Positions 35,960 through 43,870 of a stretch of 64,000 nucleotides of DNA are shown piece after piece. The DNA comes from Bacteroidales bacterium (GTDB lineage Bacteria; Bacteroidota; Bacteroidia; Bacteroidales; P3): positions 50,096-114,095 of the forward strand of contig JAFXAA010000027.1 in assembly GCA_017522105.1 (NCBI GenBank), in the 5' to 3' direction. How positions within the stretch are numbered: the first letter of the stretch is position 1; each line of letters opens with the position of its first letter. The position numbers were made by a program, and so were the translations under genes. The notes beneath the pieces were generated by a model. The model was not told the origin of the DNA. It ran no database searches and saw nothing but the letters and a program-made list of their open reading frames with translations.

Positions 35960-37360
35960 ATGAAACTGCAATTCATGGGGGCCACCCGCGAGGTGACCGG
36001 CAGCAAACACCTGATAACCACCAAGCACGGCGTGAAGATACTGCTCGACTGCGGCATGTACCAGGGCAAGGGTCTGGAGACCGACGCCATGAACCGCGAC
36101 CTGGGCTTCGACCCGCAGGAGATAGACTACCTGATACTCAGCCATGCGCACATTGACCACAGCGGCCTGATACCCTTCATCTACAAGAACGGCTTCCGCG
36201 GCACGGTGCTCTGCACTCCCGCCACGCGCGACCTCTGCGCCATCATGCTGGCCGACGCCGGCCGCATACAGGAGCAGGACACGCAGACCTTCAACAAGAA
36301 ACGCAAGGCCCAGGGGCTGGAGCCCGTGGAACCCATCTACGATGAGCAGGACGCCCAGGCCTGCATGAGCTGCTTCATCAGCGTGCCTTACCACAAGAAG
36401 TTCAACATAGAGGGCGAGGTGACGGTGGAGTTCTTCGACGCCGGACACATACTCGGGTCGGCGCTCGTATACCTCGAGATCAAGGACGGACGCCGCAAGA
36501 TACGCCTCGGCTTCACGGGCGACATAGGGCGCTACGACAAGCAGATACTCAAGGACCCGGAGCCTTTCCCGCAGGTGGACTATCTCATCATGGAGAGCAC
36601 CTACGGCGACCGCCTGCACGAGAGCATGGAGAGCGCCGAGCAGGAGCTGCTGATGGCTGTGCTCGACACCTGCACCAAGAAGAAGGGCAAGCTCATCATA
36701 CCCAGCTTCGCCATCGGGCGCGCCCAGGAGATCATCTATGCCCTCGACCGTCTGGAGCACAGCAAGCTGCTGCCGGACATCGACGTGTTCGTCGACAGCC
36801 CCCTCTCCATCTCGGCCACGGACATCATGCGGCTGCACACCGAGTGCTTCAACGACGCCATCGCCGAGTACTGCCAGACAGACCCCGACCCCTTCGGGTT
36901 CAACCGCCTGCACTATATTCACACCGTCATGGAGAGCAAGCAGCTCAACGTGCGCCACAAGCCTTGCGTCATCATCGCCGCCAGCGGCATGATGGAGGCC
37001 GGCCGCGTGAAGCACCATCTGGCCAACCACATCGACAACCCCGCCACGACGGTGCTGTGCGTGGGCTACTGCGAGCCGAGCACGCTGGGCGCCAAGATTA
37101 TGCGTGGCGACGAGGAGGTCAGCATCTTCGGCCAGCGCCACAAGGTGCGCGCCGAGCTGCGCCGCATAGACTCCCTCTCCGGCCACGGCGACTATCGCGA
37201 GATGATGCGCTACATCTCCTGCCAGGACAAGAAGAAGGTGAAGCGCATCTTCCTCGTCCACGGCGAAGAGGAGACGCAGCAGCACTTCGCCGAGACACTC
37301 GGCAAGGACGGCTGGAAGAACATCAGCATACCGCAGTTCCGCGAGGAGGTGGAGCTGTGA
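35960..37360 (+). CDS. MBL-fold/beta-CASP RNA exonuclease (YsgF/CPSF-like)
   Basis: Cytoplasmic metallo-beta-lactamase-fold ribonuclease of 466 residues. The zinc motif HAHIDHSG lies near residues 67-74, followed by DAGHILGSA (about 161-169), FTGDIGR (about 184-190), a beta-CASP domain with SFAIGRAQEI and IIAASGMMEAGR, and SLSGHGDY near the C-terminus. All predicted ligands are present, so the enzyme should be active. It probably processes or degrades RNA. It stands alone between repeat tracts. Confidence 0.9.
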   Translation: MKLQFMGATREVTGSKHLITTKHGVKILLDCGMYQGKGLETDAMNRDLGFDPQEIDYLILSHAHIDHSGLIPFIYKNGFRGTVLCTPATRDLCAIMLADAGRIQEQDTQTFNKKRKAQGLEPVEPIYDEQDAQACMSCFISVPYHKKFNIEGEVTVEFFDAGHILGSALVYLEIKDGRRKIRLGFTGDIGRYDKQILKDPEPFPQVDYLIMESTYGDRLHESMESAEQELLMAVLDTCTKKKGKLIIPSFAIGRAQEIIYALDRLEHSKLLPDIDVFVDSPLSISATDIMRLHTECFNDAIAEYCQTDPDPFGFNRLHYIHTVMESKQLNVRHKPCVIIAASGMMEAGRVKHHLANHIDNPATTVLCVGYCEPSTLGAKIMRGDEEVSIFGQRHKVRAELRRIDSLSGHGDYREMMRYISCQDKKKVKRIFLVHGEEETQQHFAETLGKDGWKNISIPQFREEVEL

Positions 37361-37430
37361 GAGTTAGGAGTTATGAGCTATGAGTTTTAAGTTTTGAGTT
37401 TTAAGTTTTGAGTTTTAAGTTAGGAGTGGG
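37361..37430. repeat. Direct-repeat tract (GAGTTTTAAGTTTT units)
   Basis: Degenerate GAGTTATGA/GAGTTTTAAGTTTT repeats directly after the nuclease stop codon. Confidence 0.6.
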
Positions 37431-37454
37431 TAGATGGTAATTTCAATATTCAAT

Positions 37455-37747
37455 AACCCTGTAGGGGTTTCTTCATAATGGCAAACGAAAGAATCTCCAA
37501 TTAACAACCCCGTAGGGGTTTCATATCAATAGTAAACACCCGATAATCCGTATCACCCCAAACCCCGTAGGGGTTTCATATCAATAGTAAACACCCGATA
37601 ATCCGCATCGCCCAAACCCCGTAGGGGTTTCATATCAATAGTAAACACCCGATAATCCGCATCACCCCAAAACCCCGTAGGGGTTTCATATAAATAGTAA
37701 ACACCCGATAATCCACACCACCCAAACCCCGTAGGGGTTTCATATAA
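37455..37747. repeat. Tandem array of 54-56-bp units centred on ACCCCGTAGGGGTT
   Basis: Six palindromic cores ACCCCGTAGGGGT are centred near 37462, 37513, 37568, 37622, 37678 and 37732. Between them lies a nearly constant CATATCAATAGTAAACACCC-type spacer; only the first spacer differs. The array ends 20 bp before the pspC start. Confidence 0.9.
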
Positions 37748-37764
37748 ATCAGATTAATAAAACA

Positions 37765-37974
37765 ATGGAAAACAACGGCAACTATAAGCGCTTGACGCGC
37801 AGCACCACCGACCGCCGCATCGCCGGCGTCTGCGGCGGCCTGGCCAAATACCTCAACGTGGACCCCACGGTGGTCCGCATACTCTTCCTCGTGGCCCTGC
37901 TCTTCGGCAGCCTCGGCTTCTGGGCCTACCTCATCGTCTGGCTCGCCGCCCCCGAGGACAACAGGATAGAATAA
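37765..37974 (+). CDS. PspC-domain small membrane protein
   Basis: 69 residues forming one PspC domain: a basic N-terminus, RRIAGVCGGLAKYLNVDPTV (about 17-36), then a hydrophobic helix (VRILFLVALLFGSLGFWAYLIVWL, about 37-60) and an acidic end. PspC domains act in phage-shock and envelope-stress signalling. No pspA is near. The start follows the tandem array, so transcription must cross the array or begin within it. Confidence 0.88.
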   Translation: MENNGNYKRLTRSTTDRRIAGVCGGLAKYLNVDPTVVRILFLVALLFGSLGFWAYLIVWLAAPEDNRIE

Positions 37975-38085
37975 AGGCGACTATTCTCGCGGCAAAGGAA
38001 TGTTCGTGTAACGAAATTACAATAGACATGTAAGGAAAAGAAAAAATAGACAATAACATAATCAGCGATTGTGCTTATAATGTGC

Positions 38086-38216
38086 GGCTCGAATTCTGGA
38101 CAAATTCTTGCACTATTCAGCAGAAAGCAGATCTCTCACGGCATCCGTGAGCTTTCTTGTTTGAATAGTAGGTAGTCCAGAACCTCGAGCCCGACAAAAA
38201 GCTCGCGGTTTTTTTT
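38086..38216 (+). ncRNA. Structured RNA candidate, copy 1, ending in a U-run next to the HTH start codon
   Basis: The fold seen by eye is a rod. Closing stem 38086-38092 with 38185-38191; second stem TTCTGGAC (38094-38101) with GTCCAGAA (38175-38182); internal loop (AAATTCTTGCA opposite TAGGTA); stem CTATTCA (38113-38119) with TGAATAG (38162-38168); GAAAG with CTTTC; and a terminal hairpin CTCACGG-CATC... closing at 38151. A GC-rich hairpin (38183-38208) followed by eight T overlaps the closing stem, so the two are mutually exclusive. TATAAT at 38076-38081 may be promoter-like. The same stem-loop plan recurs at 43871-44025. I see no match to a named Rfam family that I can defend. Confidence 0.5.
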
Positions 38217-38453
38217 ATGCAAATACATATCGGACAGACAATCAGGGAGGAACTACGGCGGCAGGGCCACACCAACGAGTGGCTGGCCGACCGCATCCAT
38301 GTGCATCCGCGTACCGTGCAGAAGATTTTCGCCAAGCCCACCATCGACACCCGGCAGCTGCTGGCCATAAGCCTGGCTATGGGAGTGGACTTCTTCGGCC
38401 TGTACTCACAGTGTCTGAAAGACAATCAGTGTCTGTCGGAAAGGCCACAGTAG
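38217..38453 (+). CDS. Small helix-turn-helix (XRE-like) protein
   Basis: 78-residue putative DNA-binding protein. The HTH core (about 4-60: IGQTIREELRRQGHTNEWLADRIHVHPRTVQKIFAKPTIDTRQLL) resembles XRE/Cro folds of small autonomous regulators. The ATG immediately follows the eight-T run of the structured RNA, leaving no room for a separate ribosome-binding site. Its expression is therefore likely to depend on read-through of that RNA. The targets are unknown. It is followed by a long perfect hairpin (38476-38510). Confidence 0.7.
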   Translation: MQIHIGQTIREELRRQGHTNEWLADRIHVHPRTVQKIFAKPTIDTRQLLAISLAMGVDFFGLYSQCLKDNQCLSERPQ

Positions 38454-38475
38454 ATGATAGCGAGAATAATGCGGG

Positions 38476-38510
38476 ACGCCCGATGTGGGCATGGCGCCCA
38501 TATCGGGCGT
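38476..38510. other. Long GC-rich hairpin after the HTH gene
   Basis: ACGCCCGATGTGGGC pairs with GCCCATATCGGGCGT across a 5-nt loop (one G-T pair). No T-run follows. It could stabilise the mRNA end or be an operator. Confidence 0.6.
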
Positions 38511-38616
38511 GGAAAGTATGGGTGGGTAACAGTATCTTTGCACCGTGATACGGCACTCACAGGAGAGGTGCTAAAGGCATGGAAATATAGATGATAAAGA
38601 TTAACCCCTAAATAAA

Positions 38617-40332
38617 ATGTTTATGAAAAAGAAGTACTTGTTAGAAAATCTTGTTTTTGCTGTAGCCATGATGCTGCAGTTGAACGCCCACGCACAGAGC
38701 TATGATTTCTCTGCTGTCGCCCCATCGGGCCAGACGCTTTATTACGCCATCTATGACGAGAGCAGTGTCTTGGTTGTTGGGCAAACCGACGTTGAGCTCG
38801 GGGATAACTACTCCCCGGCTTACAGTGTCTCTCAAATGGCTGGCAACCTAATCATCCCATCAACCGTGTCCTACGGTGGAAACACGTATACTGTTATCGC
38901 AATTTGGACACGAGCCTTCTCTAATTGCACCGGACTTACTTCTGTATCGATACCCAGTTCGATTCGACTTATTGGTCCTTATGCCTTTTATTCCTGTGAT
39001 GGTCTATCCGGCACCCTCACCATACCTGCCAACGAAACTTATTATATGAGCATTTATAAGGGTGCTTTTGCCTCTTGTATGGGGTTGACATCCCTCGTCA
39101 TCAGTGAGGATGCCTACTGCACCATTGAAGAAAATGCATTTCAGTATTGCACTAATCTTGCCTCCGTTACCATCCCGGCTTCTGTTACGCAGATTGGAAA
39201 TGGTGCCTTCTACTATTGTAATCAATTGAATGCGGTCTACTACACAGGCAGTCTGGAGCAGTGGTGCGGGATTACATTTGCAGACAGATGGGCGAATCCT
39301 TTATACTACGCGAATAATCTATACATCAACAATACTCTTCTCACCGACTTGGTTATTCCCAACAGTGTGACTCAGATTGGCGACTACATTTTTGCTGGTG
39401 CCGAATGTCTGACATCGTTGACAATGCACAATGCTGTCACCTCTGTTGGAGAATCTGCTTTCTATAGTTGCACGGGACTTACGTCATTGTCCATCCCCAA
39501 TTCTGTCACCTCAATTGGGAGTTCTGCCTTCAGCGGATGCACAGGGTTGTGTTATGTCACAATACCCTCCTCTGTCAGGTTCGTAGGCTTATTCTCATTT
39601 TATGGAGTGAAGCTTGTTGTGGATAATAGTGGAGCAGCAGGGAGTAGTTGTGGGGCAGATATGATATCATATGGCGACGCATATATTGACGACTATTTAA
39701 TTTATGAGGATGCTACTATGTCCAGTCTTATTGGTTGCTGTAAATCGGCTGAAGGTGAAATTGTCATACCATCAACAGTTAATTCAATATCTGAAAAATG
39801 CTTTGTGGACTGCAATGGAATAACTTCTGTCACAATCCCCAACACTGTTACTCGTATAGAAAATGAAACCTTTAAAGGCTGTTCAAACCTCTCCTCTGTC
39901 ACAATAGGAAGATCTGTCTCTATCATCGGAGATGATGCCTTCCGGTTATGCTTTAATTTGGCTGAAATACATTCGTTGAACCCTGTAGCACCCACTTTGG
40001 GGACGAATGTTTTCAATGGTGTTCACGATACAATCCCTGTGTATATTCCCTGTGGCAGTTCAATGGTTTATTATGGACGTTGGCAGTATTTCTACAACTT
40101 CATAGAGGATTGCAATGGCATAGACGATGTCAATATGGATGGCGTGAAGGTGTACGTGCGTGGTGGAGAGATTGTGGTCGAGGGTTGCAATGGAGAAGAT
40201 GTGAAGGTGTTTGACATGAAGGGGCGCGAAGTGTACTGTGGGCACGCAGAGGGGGCGATACATGTGAGCGACTTGGGCGTGTATATGGTGAAGGTGGGCG
40301 ACAGACCCGCGCATAAGGTTGTGGTGATGTAG
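38617..40332 (+). CDS. BspA-like leucine-rich repeat surface protein
   Basis: 571 residues with a signal peptide (MKKKYLLENLVFAVAMMLQL...AQS; the second ATG at 38623 is equally possible). At least seven LRR_5 units follow, such as AFSNCTGLTSVSIPSSIRLI, AFYSCTGLTSLSIPNSVTSI and AFSGCTGLCYVTIPSSV. The C-terminal tail (KVFDMKGREVYCGHAEGAIH...GVYMVKVGDRPAHKVVVM) resembles the T9SS sorting domain and that of the gene at 34433. BspA-like proteins mediate adhesion and host or co-aggregation interactions. Codons and base content are clearly more AT-rich than in the flanking genes, suggesting relaxed composition or transfer. A TATCTTTG box lies at 38533-38540. Confidence 0.85.
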   Translation: MFMKKKYLLENLVFAVAMMLQLNAHAQSYDFSAVAPSGQTLYYAIYDESSVLVVGQTDVELGDNYSPAYSVSQMAGNLIIPSTVSYGGNTYTVIAIWTRAFSNCTGLTSVSIPSSIRLIGPYAFYSCDGLSGTLTIPANETYYMSIYKGAFASCMGLTSLVISEDAYCTIEENAFQYCTNLASVTIPASVTQIGNGAFYYCNQLNAVYYTGSLEQWCGITFADRWANPLYYANNLYINNTLLTDLVIPNSVTQIGDYIFAGAECLTSLTMHNAVTSVGESAFYSCTGLTSLSIPNSVTSIGSSAFSGCTGLCYVTIPSSVRFVGLFSFYGVKLVVDNSGAAGSSCGADMISYGDAYIDDYLIYEDATMSSLIGCCKSAEGEIVIPSTVNSISEKCFVDCNGITSVTIPNTVTRIENETFKGCSNLSSVTIGRSVSIIGDDAFRLCFNLAEIHSLNPVAPTLGTNVFNGVHDTIPVYIPCGSSMVYYGRWQYFYNFIEDCNGIDDVNMDGVKVYVRGGEIVVEGCNGEDVKVFDMKGREVYCGHAEGAIHVSDLGVYMVKVGDRPAHKVVVM

Positions 40333-40431
40333 AATTCACGTGCCTTTTATATGGCTCAGTACAGCGGTGGGCCCTTTGTGGCCCGCCGCTTGTTGTATAC
40401 ATGGCATGGTAGTGTGAAGCAACAATAAATT

Positions 40432-40461
40432 TTGCCGTGTCGGGAAAAAGTTGTACTTTTG
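40432..40461 (+). promoter_or_regulatory. Bacteroidetes-type promoter of cstA
   Basis: TTG (40432-40434), 19-nt spacer, TACTTTTG (40454-40461), then ATG at 40484. Confidence 0.75.
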
Positions 40462-40483
40462 CAGCCCGAAAAACGGCAAAGTT

Positions 40484-41926
40484 ATGATTACTTTTATCAT
40501 CTCGGTTGTGTTGCTGGTACTGGGCTACTGGCTTTACTCTAAGGTTATTGAACGTGTTATCGGCGTGGACCCCAAGCGCGTGACGCCCGCCGTGGCGCAT
40601 CCCGACGGGGTGGACTATGTGCCCATGAAGCCGTGGCGCGTGTTCCTCATCCAGTTCCTCAACATCGCAGGCGTGGGGCCCATCTGCGGCGCCATCATGG
40701 GTGCCCAGTTCGGCACCGCCTCGTTCCTGTGGATTGTCTTCGGCTGCATCTTCGCCGGTGCGGTGCACGACTTCATCAGCGGCTTCATCTCCATCCGTAT
40801 GGACGGCGCCTCGCTGCCCGAGATACACGGCAAGTACCTCGGCAACGGCATGAAACAGTTCATGCGCGGCTTCACGGTGCTGCTGATGATCCTGGTGGGT
40901 GCCGTCTTCGTGAACACGCCCGCCGTGCTGCTCAACCAGAACTTCACGCCCGACTGGAACATCTTTATCTGGGTGGGCATCATCTTCGCCTACTATCTGC
41001 TGGCCACCCTGCTGCCTATCGACAAGGTGATCGGCAAGATATACCCCATCTTCGGCATCCTGCTGCTGGCTATGGCCGTGGCCATCGTTGTGGCCTTTGT
41101 GGTCTACCGGGTGCCGGTGCCAGAGGTGTGGGACGGCCTGGAAAACCGCCACCCCAAGGCCGCCAGCAACCCCATCTTCCCCATGATGTTCATCAGCATC
41201 GCTTGCGGCGCCATCAGCGGCTTTCACGCCACGCAGAGCCCCCTCATGGCGCGCTGCATGGTCAACGAGAAGCAGGCCCGCCCTATCTTCTACGGCGCCA
41301 TGATCACCGAAGGCGTCGTGGCCCTCATCTGGGCGGCTGCCGCCACCTACTTCTTCCACGACAAGCCTGAGCTCTGCATCGGCAAGAGCGGCAACGACAT
41401 GGTGGGCGTCATCGCCAACGAGTGGTTTCCCAAGGTCATCGCCGTCATCTGCATCCTCGGCGTCATCAGCGCCGCCGTTACCAGCGGCGACACCGCCCTG
41501 CGGTCGGCACGCCTCATCGTGGCCGACTTCATGCATGTGGACCAGAAGCCCATACCCAAGCGTCTGCTGGTGGCCCTGCCGGTCTTCGTGCTGGCCGCCT
41601 CACTGCTCATCTTCTCGCTGGCCGACGCCGATGGCTTCCAGGTCATCTGGCGCTACTTCTCGTGGGCCAACCAGTTCCTGTCGATGGTCACACTGTGGGC
41701 CATCACGGTGTTCCTTTCAAGGCATCTGCCCGGCAAGGGGTGGTATTGGATTACCCTTATCCCCGCACTCTTCATGAGCATGGTGACCATCAGCTTCCTG
41801 CTGGTGGCCGAAAAGGAGGGCCTCGGCAGCGTCCTGCCCCGCACCGCCGGCTACTGCATCGCCGCCGTCATCACCGCCGCCCTCGGTGTGCTGTTCTTCG
41901 TCAAAAGAAAGAAGACAGAACAATAA
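40484..41926 (+). CDS. cstA: Carbon starvation CstA-family transporter
   Basis: Polytopic inner-membrane protein of 480 residues, family known for peptide or pyruvate uptake under starvation. The start at 40484 (MITFIISVVLLVLGYWLY) is chosen because an earlier in-frame ATG overlaps the -7 box. Family features include AGVGPICGAIMGAQFG (about 60-75), the HDFISGFISIRMDG motif, FHATQSPLMARCMVNEKQ and AAVTSGDTALRSARL. The length is shorter than E. coli CstA (about 700) but normal for the short Bacteroidetes form. It has its own promoter. Confidence 0.93.
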   Translation: MITFIISVVLLVLGYWLYSKVIERVIGVDPKRVTPAVAHPDGVDYVPMKPWRVFLIQFLNIAGVGPICGAIMGAQFGTASFLWIVFGCIFAGAVHDFISGFISIRMDGASLPEIHGKYLGNGMKQFMRGFTVLLMILVGAVFVNTPAVLLNQNFTPDWNIFIWVGIIFAYYLLATLLPIDKVIGKIYPIFGILLLAMAVAIVVAFVVYRVPVPEVWDGLENRHPKAASNPIFPMMFISIACGAISGFHATQSPLMARCMVNEKQARPIFYGAMITEGVVALIWAAAATYFFHDKPELCIGKSGNDMVGVIANEWFPKVIAVICILGVISAAVTSGDTALRSARLIVADFMHVDQKPIPKRLLVALPVFVLAASLLIFSLADADGFQVIWRYFSWANQFLSMVTLWAITVFLSRHLPGKGWYWITLIPALFMSMVTISFLLVAEKEGLGSVLPRTAGYCIAAVITAALGVLFFVKRKKTEQ

Positions 41927-41963
41927 ATCAACCAGTTCGACAATATATCTACGTTAATAGAAA

Positions 41964-42296
41964 ATGCACAACGATAAACATATCTGCCCCGTGTGCGGAT
42001 TCGACGGGTTAACGGAGGAGCCTCACGATAGTTACGGATGCACCAGTTTTGAAATATGCCCCTGCTGCGGATTTGAATTTGGATACGACGATGAAGACGG
42101 CGGATGGAGCTATGAAGAGTGGCGCAAGGCATGGATTGCCGCAGGATTTCCTTGGATGTACCATGACAACGATAAACCCGCCACATGGAACCGCGACACA
42201 ATGATGAAGCAGGCGGAAAATATACGGCTCACCACCGATAAACCACGCTACGTAGCGGATTCAAAAAAGCCCCGTTCTTTTGTACCGAAACAATAA
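41964..42296 (+). CDS. Cysteine-rich CPCC-family protein
   Basis: 110-residue cytoplasmic protein with ICPVCGFDGL (about 7-16) and the diagnostic CPCCGFEFGYDDE (about 33-45), i.e. two CxxC knuckles that should bind zinc. The pattern WRKAWIAAGFPWMY is conserved in the CPCC family (PF14206-like). Such small proteins are common accessory genes, often in toxin- or immunity-like contexts, but no function is established. It lies 37 bp after cstA. Confidence 0.8.
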   Translation: MHNDKHICPVCGFDGLTEEPHDSYGCTSFEICPCCGFEFGYDDEDGGWSYEEWRKAWIAAGFPWMYHDNDKPATWNRDTMMKQAENIRLTTDKPRYVADSKKPRSFVPKQ

Positions 42297-42312
42297 AATA
42301 ATAAAAAACACG

Positions 42313-42341
42313 TTGCTATTACAGAAAAAGTTGTATCTTTG
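42313..42341 (+). promoter_or_regulatory. Promoter before the YD-repeat-like gene
   Basis: TTG (42313-42315), 18-nt spacer, TATCTTTG (42334-42341), then ATG at 42355 or 42364. Confidence 0.65.
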
Positions 42342-42363
42342 CACTTTGAAAACAATGACAGAA

Positions 42364-43191
42364 ATGAAGAAAAATATCGCTCTCATTTTCGCCCTGCTCG
42401 TTGTGGGCACGGCATTTGCAGGCCCCAAGCCCCGCAAGAACTCGCGTACCGAAATGGGCATCCACGGCAACGCAATCTATGTGATTGAGTACACCTACAA
42501 CCTCCGTGGTGGTCGCGACGGTGGCCGTCAGTTGATATGCATCGACAGCATCACCTTCGACAAGCGCGGCAACTTCGCCGACAAGTTCCGCACCAAGGCC
42601 GACGACTACACGTGGTACTCGTATTTCTTCGACGTCAACGGCTACAGCCTCGGCTGGAACGAATACAATCGCGAGAAGATGCTCACCGGCCGCACCGCCT
42701 ACCTCAACGACCGCGACGGCAACCGCATAGAGCGCACGGTGTTCCTCGGCAACCAGATGACCAAGAAGGAGAGCAGCACCTTCAAGAACGGCCTCAAGGT
42801 CGAGGAGCAGAGCTTCGATGAGACTGGCGAGATGACCGAGAAGCGCACCTACAAGTACGACCAGAAGGGCAACTGCACTGAGATGGAGTTCTACAACCGT
42901 GACGGCGACCTCATGCAGCACTACCTCTACAAATACGATGCCCGCGGCAACCGCATCGAGTGGCGCTTCTACGACGCCGACGAGTTCCTCTCGGCCCTCA
43001 CCACCTACTACTACGACGACCACGACAACCTGATTGAGGTCAGCTCGTTCAACTACGACGAGCACCTCAACTGGAAGCACAGCTACGTCTACGAGTACGA
43101 CGAAGACGACAACTGGGTCCGCCAGACCATCTACCGCAACAACGTACCCTACCAGGTCATCGAGCGCGAGATCGCCTTTCCGGCGAACTGA
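42364..43191 (+). CDS. Secreted YD-repeat-like protein
   Basis: Exported protein of about 275 residues starting MKKNIALIFALLVVGTAFAG. The mature part has tandem beta-hairpin units of about 21 residues such as YKYDQKGNCTEMEFYNRDG, YKYDARGNRIEWRFYDADE and YEYDEDDNWVRQTIYRNN, the hallmark of RHS/YD-type repeats. It lacks the toxin core seen in true RHS proteins. It probably sits in the periplasm or on the surface. Its function is unknown. It has its own promoter. Confidence 0.75.
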   Translation: MKKNIALIFALLVVGTAFAGPKPRKNSRTEMGIHGNAIYVIEYTYNLRGGRDGGRQLICIDSITFDKRGNFADKFRTKADDYTWYSYFFDVNGYSLGWNEYNREKMLTGRTAYLNDRDGNRIERTVFLGNQMTKKESSTFKNGLKVEEQSFDETGEMTEKRTYKYDQKGNCTEMEFYNRDGDLMQHYLYKYDARGNRIEWRFYDADEFLSALTTYYYDDHDNLIEVSSFNYDEHLNWKHSYVYEYDEDDNWVRQTIYRNNVPYQVIEREIAFPAN

Positions 43192-43203
43192 TAATTGAAT
43201 ATC

Positions 43204-43467
43204 ATGCCGCAAATAAGCGACTTCTACGGGATAGTCATTTTCATGAACTTTAGCGACCATATGCCGCCGCATTTTCATGCATGGTACAATCACGGAGAAT
43301 ATAAAATATCTGTAGATATCAAGAGCGGCCTGGTCAAAGGAAGGATGCCGGGACGTGCTGTACGAATGATACTTGAGTGGCTCGATTTACATCGTGACGA
43401 ATTGCTTGCCTGCTGGGAGCAAACCAAGAACAAACAGCATCCAGACAAGATAGCTCCGTTACAGTAA
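43204..43467 (+). CDS. DUF4160 family protein
   Basis: 87-residue protein beginning MPQISDFYGIVIFMNFSDH. The DUF4160 signature HMPPHFHAWYNHGEYKISVD lies near residues 19-38, followed by GRAVRMILEWLDLHRDELLACW. It is 3 bp before the DUF2442 gene. DUF4160-DUF2442 pairs recur in bacteria and are suspected to be toxin-antitoxin-like; no proof is visible here. Confidence 0.85.
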   Translation: MPQISDFYGIVIFMNFSDHMPPHFHAWYNHGEYKISVDIKSGLVKGRMPGRAVRMILEWLDLHRDELLACWEQTKNKQHPDKIAPLQ

Positions 43468-43470
43468 AAG

Positions 43471-43776
43471 ATGGATGACTTTTTAGAAATAACAAAGGCC
43501 GAATATCTCGGCGACTATCGCCTCCGCCTGTGGTTCAATAATGGTGAGGTGCGAGAAGCCGACCTTGCCGACAAATTGGACGGTGAGGCATTCCTGCCTT
43601 TGCATGACAAGGAGTTTTTCCAGCGCTTTAGCATTCCCTTCAACACCATCGAATGGGGGAATGGCGCTGATTTTGCCCCCGAATATCTATACGAACACAG
43701 CATCCGTCCTTACGACACCGACGAAGAAACATCTCTACCCTCCGCAGCTGAAGAACCTGCGGAGTATGGAAAATAA
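43471..43776 (+). CDS. DUF2442 family protein
   Basis: 101-residue protein. The DUF2442 core (about 1-78) shows YLGDYRLRLWFNNGEVREADLA, then FFQRFSIPFNTIEWGNGADFAPEYLYE. The C-terminal 20 residues are acidic and probably disordered. It is the second member of the DUF4160-DUF2442 pair, with only 3 bp between genes, so they are co-transcribed. Role unproven; the pair is typical of accessory regions. Confidence 0.85.
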   Translation: MDDFLEITKAEYLGDYRLRLWFNNGEVREADLADKLDGEAFLPLHDKEFFQRFSIPFNTIEWGNGADFAPEYLYEHSIRPYDTDEETSLPSAAEEPAEYGK

Positions 43777-43870
43777 TAAACCCATGTTTAACCAAATATG
43801 ATGCCAATGAAGCATAGCGCATAGATTAATATGCACGTCATAGAATAGGAAAAAGCGAAGTAGCTTATCT

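Noticed and set aside
37455-37747. CRISPR array
   Set aside because: Repeat-plus-spacer spacing looks CRISPR-like, but the would-be spacers are nearly identical to each other and no cas genes are present. It is a plain tandem repeat.
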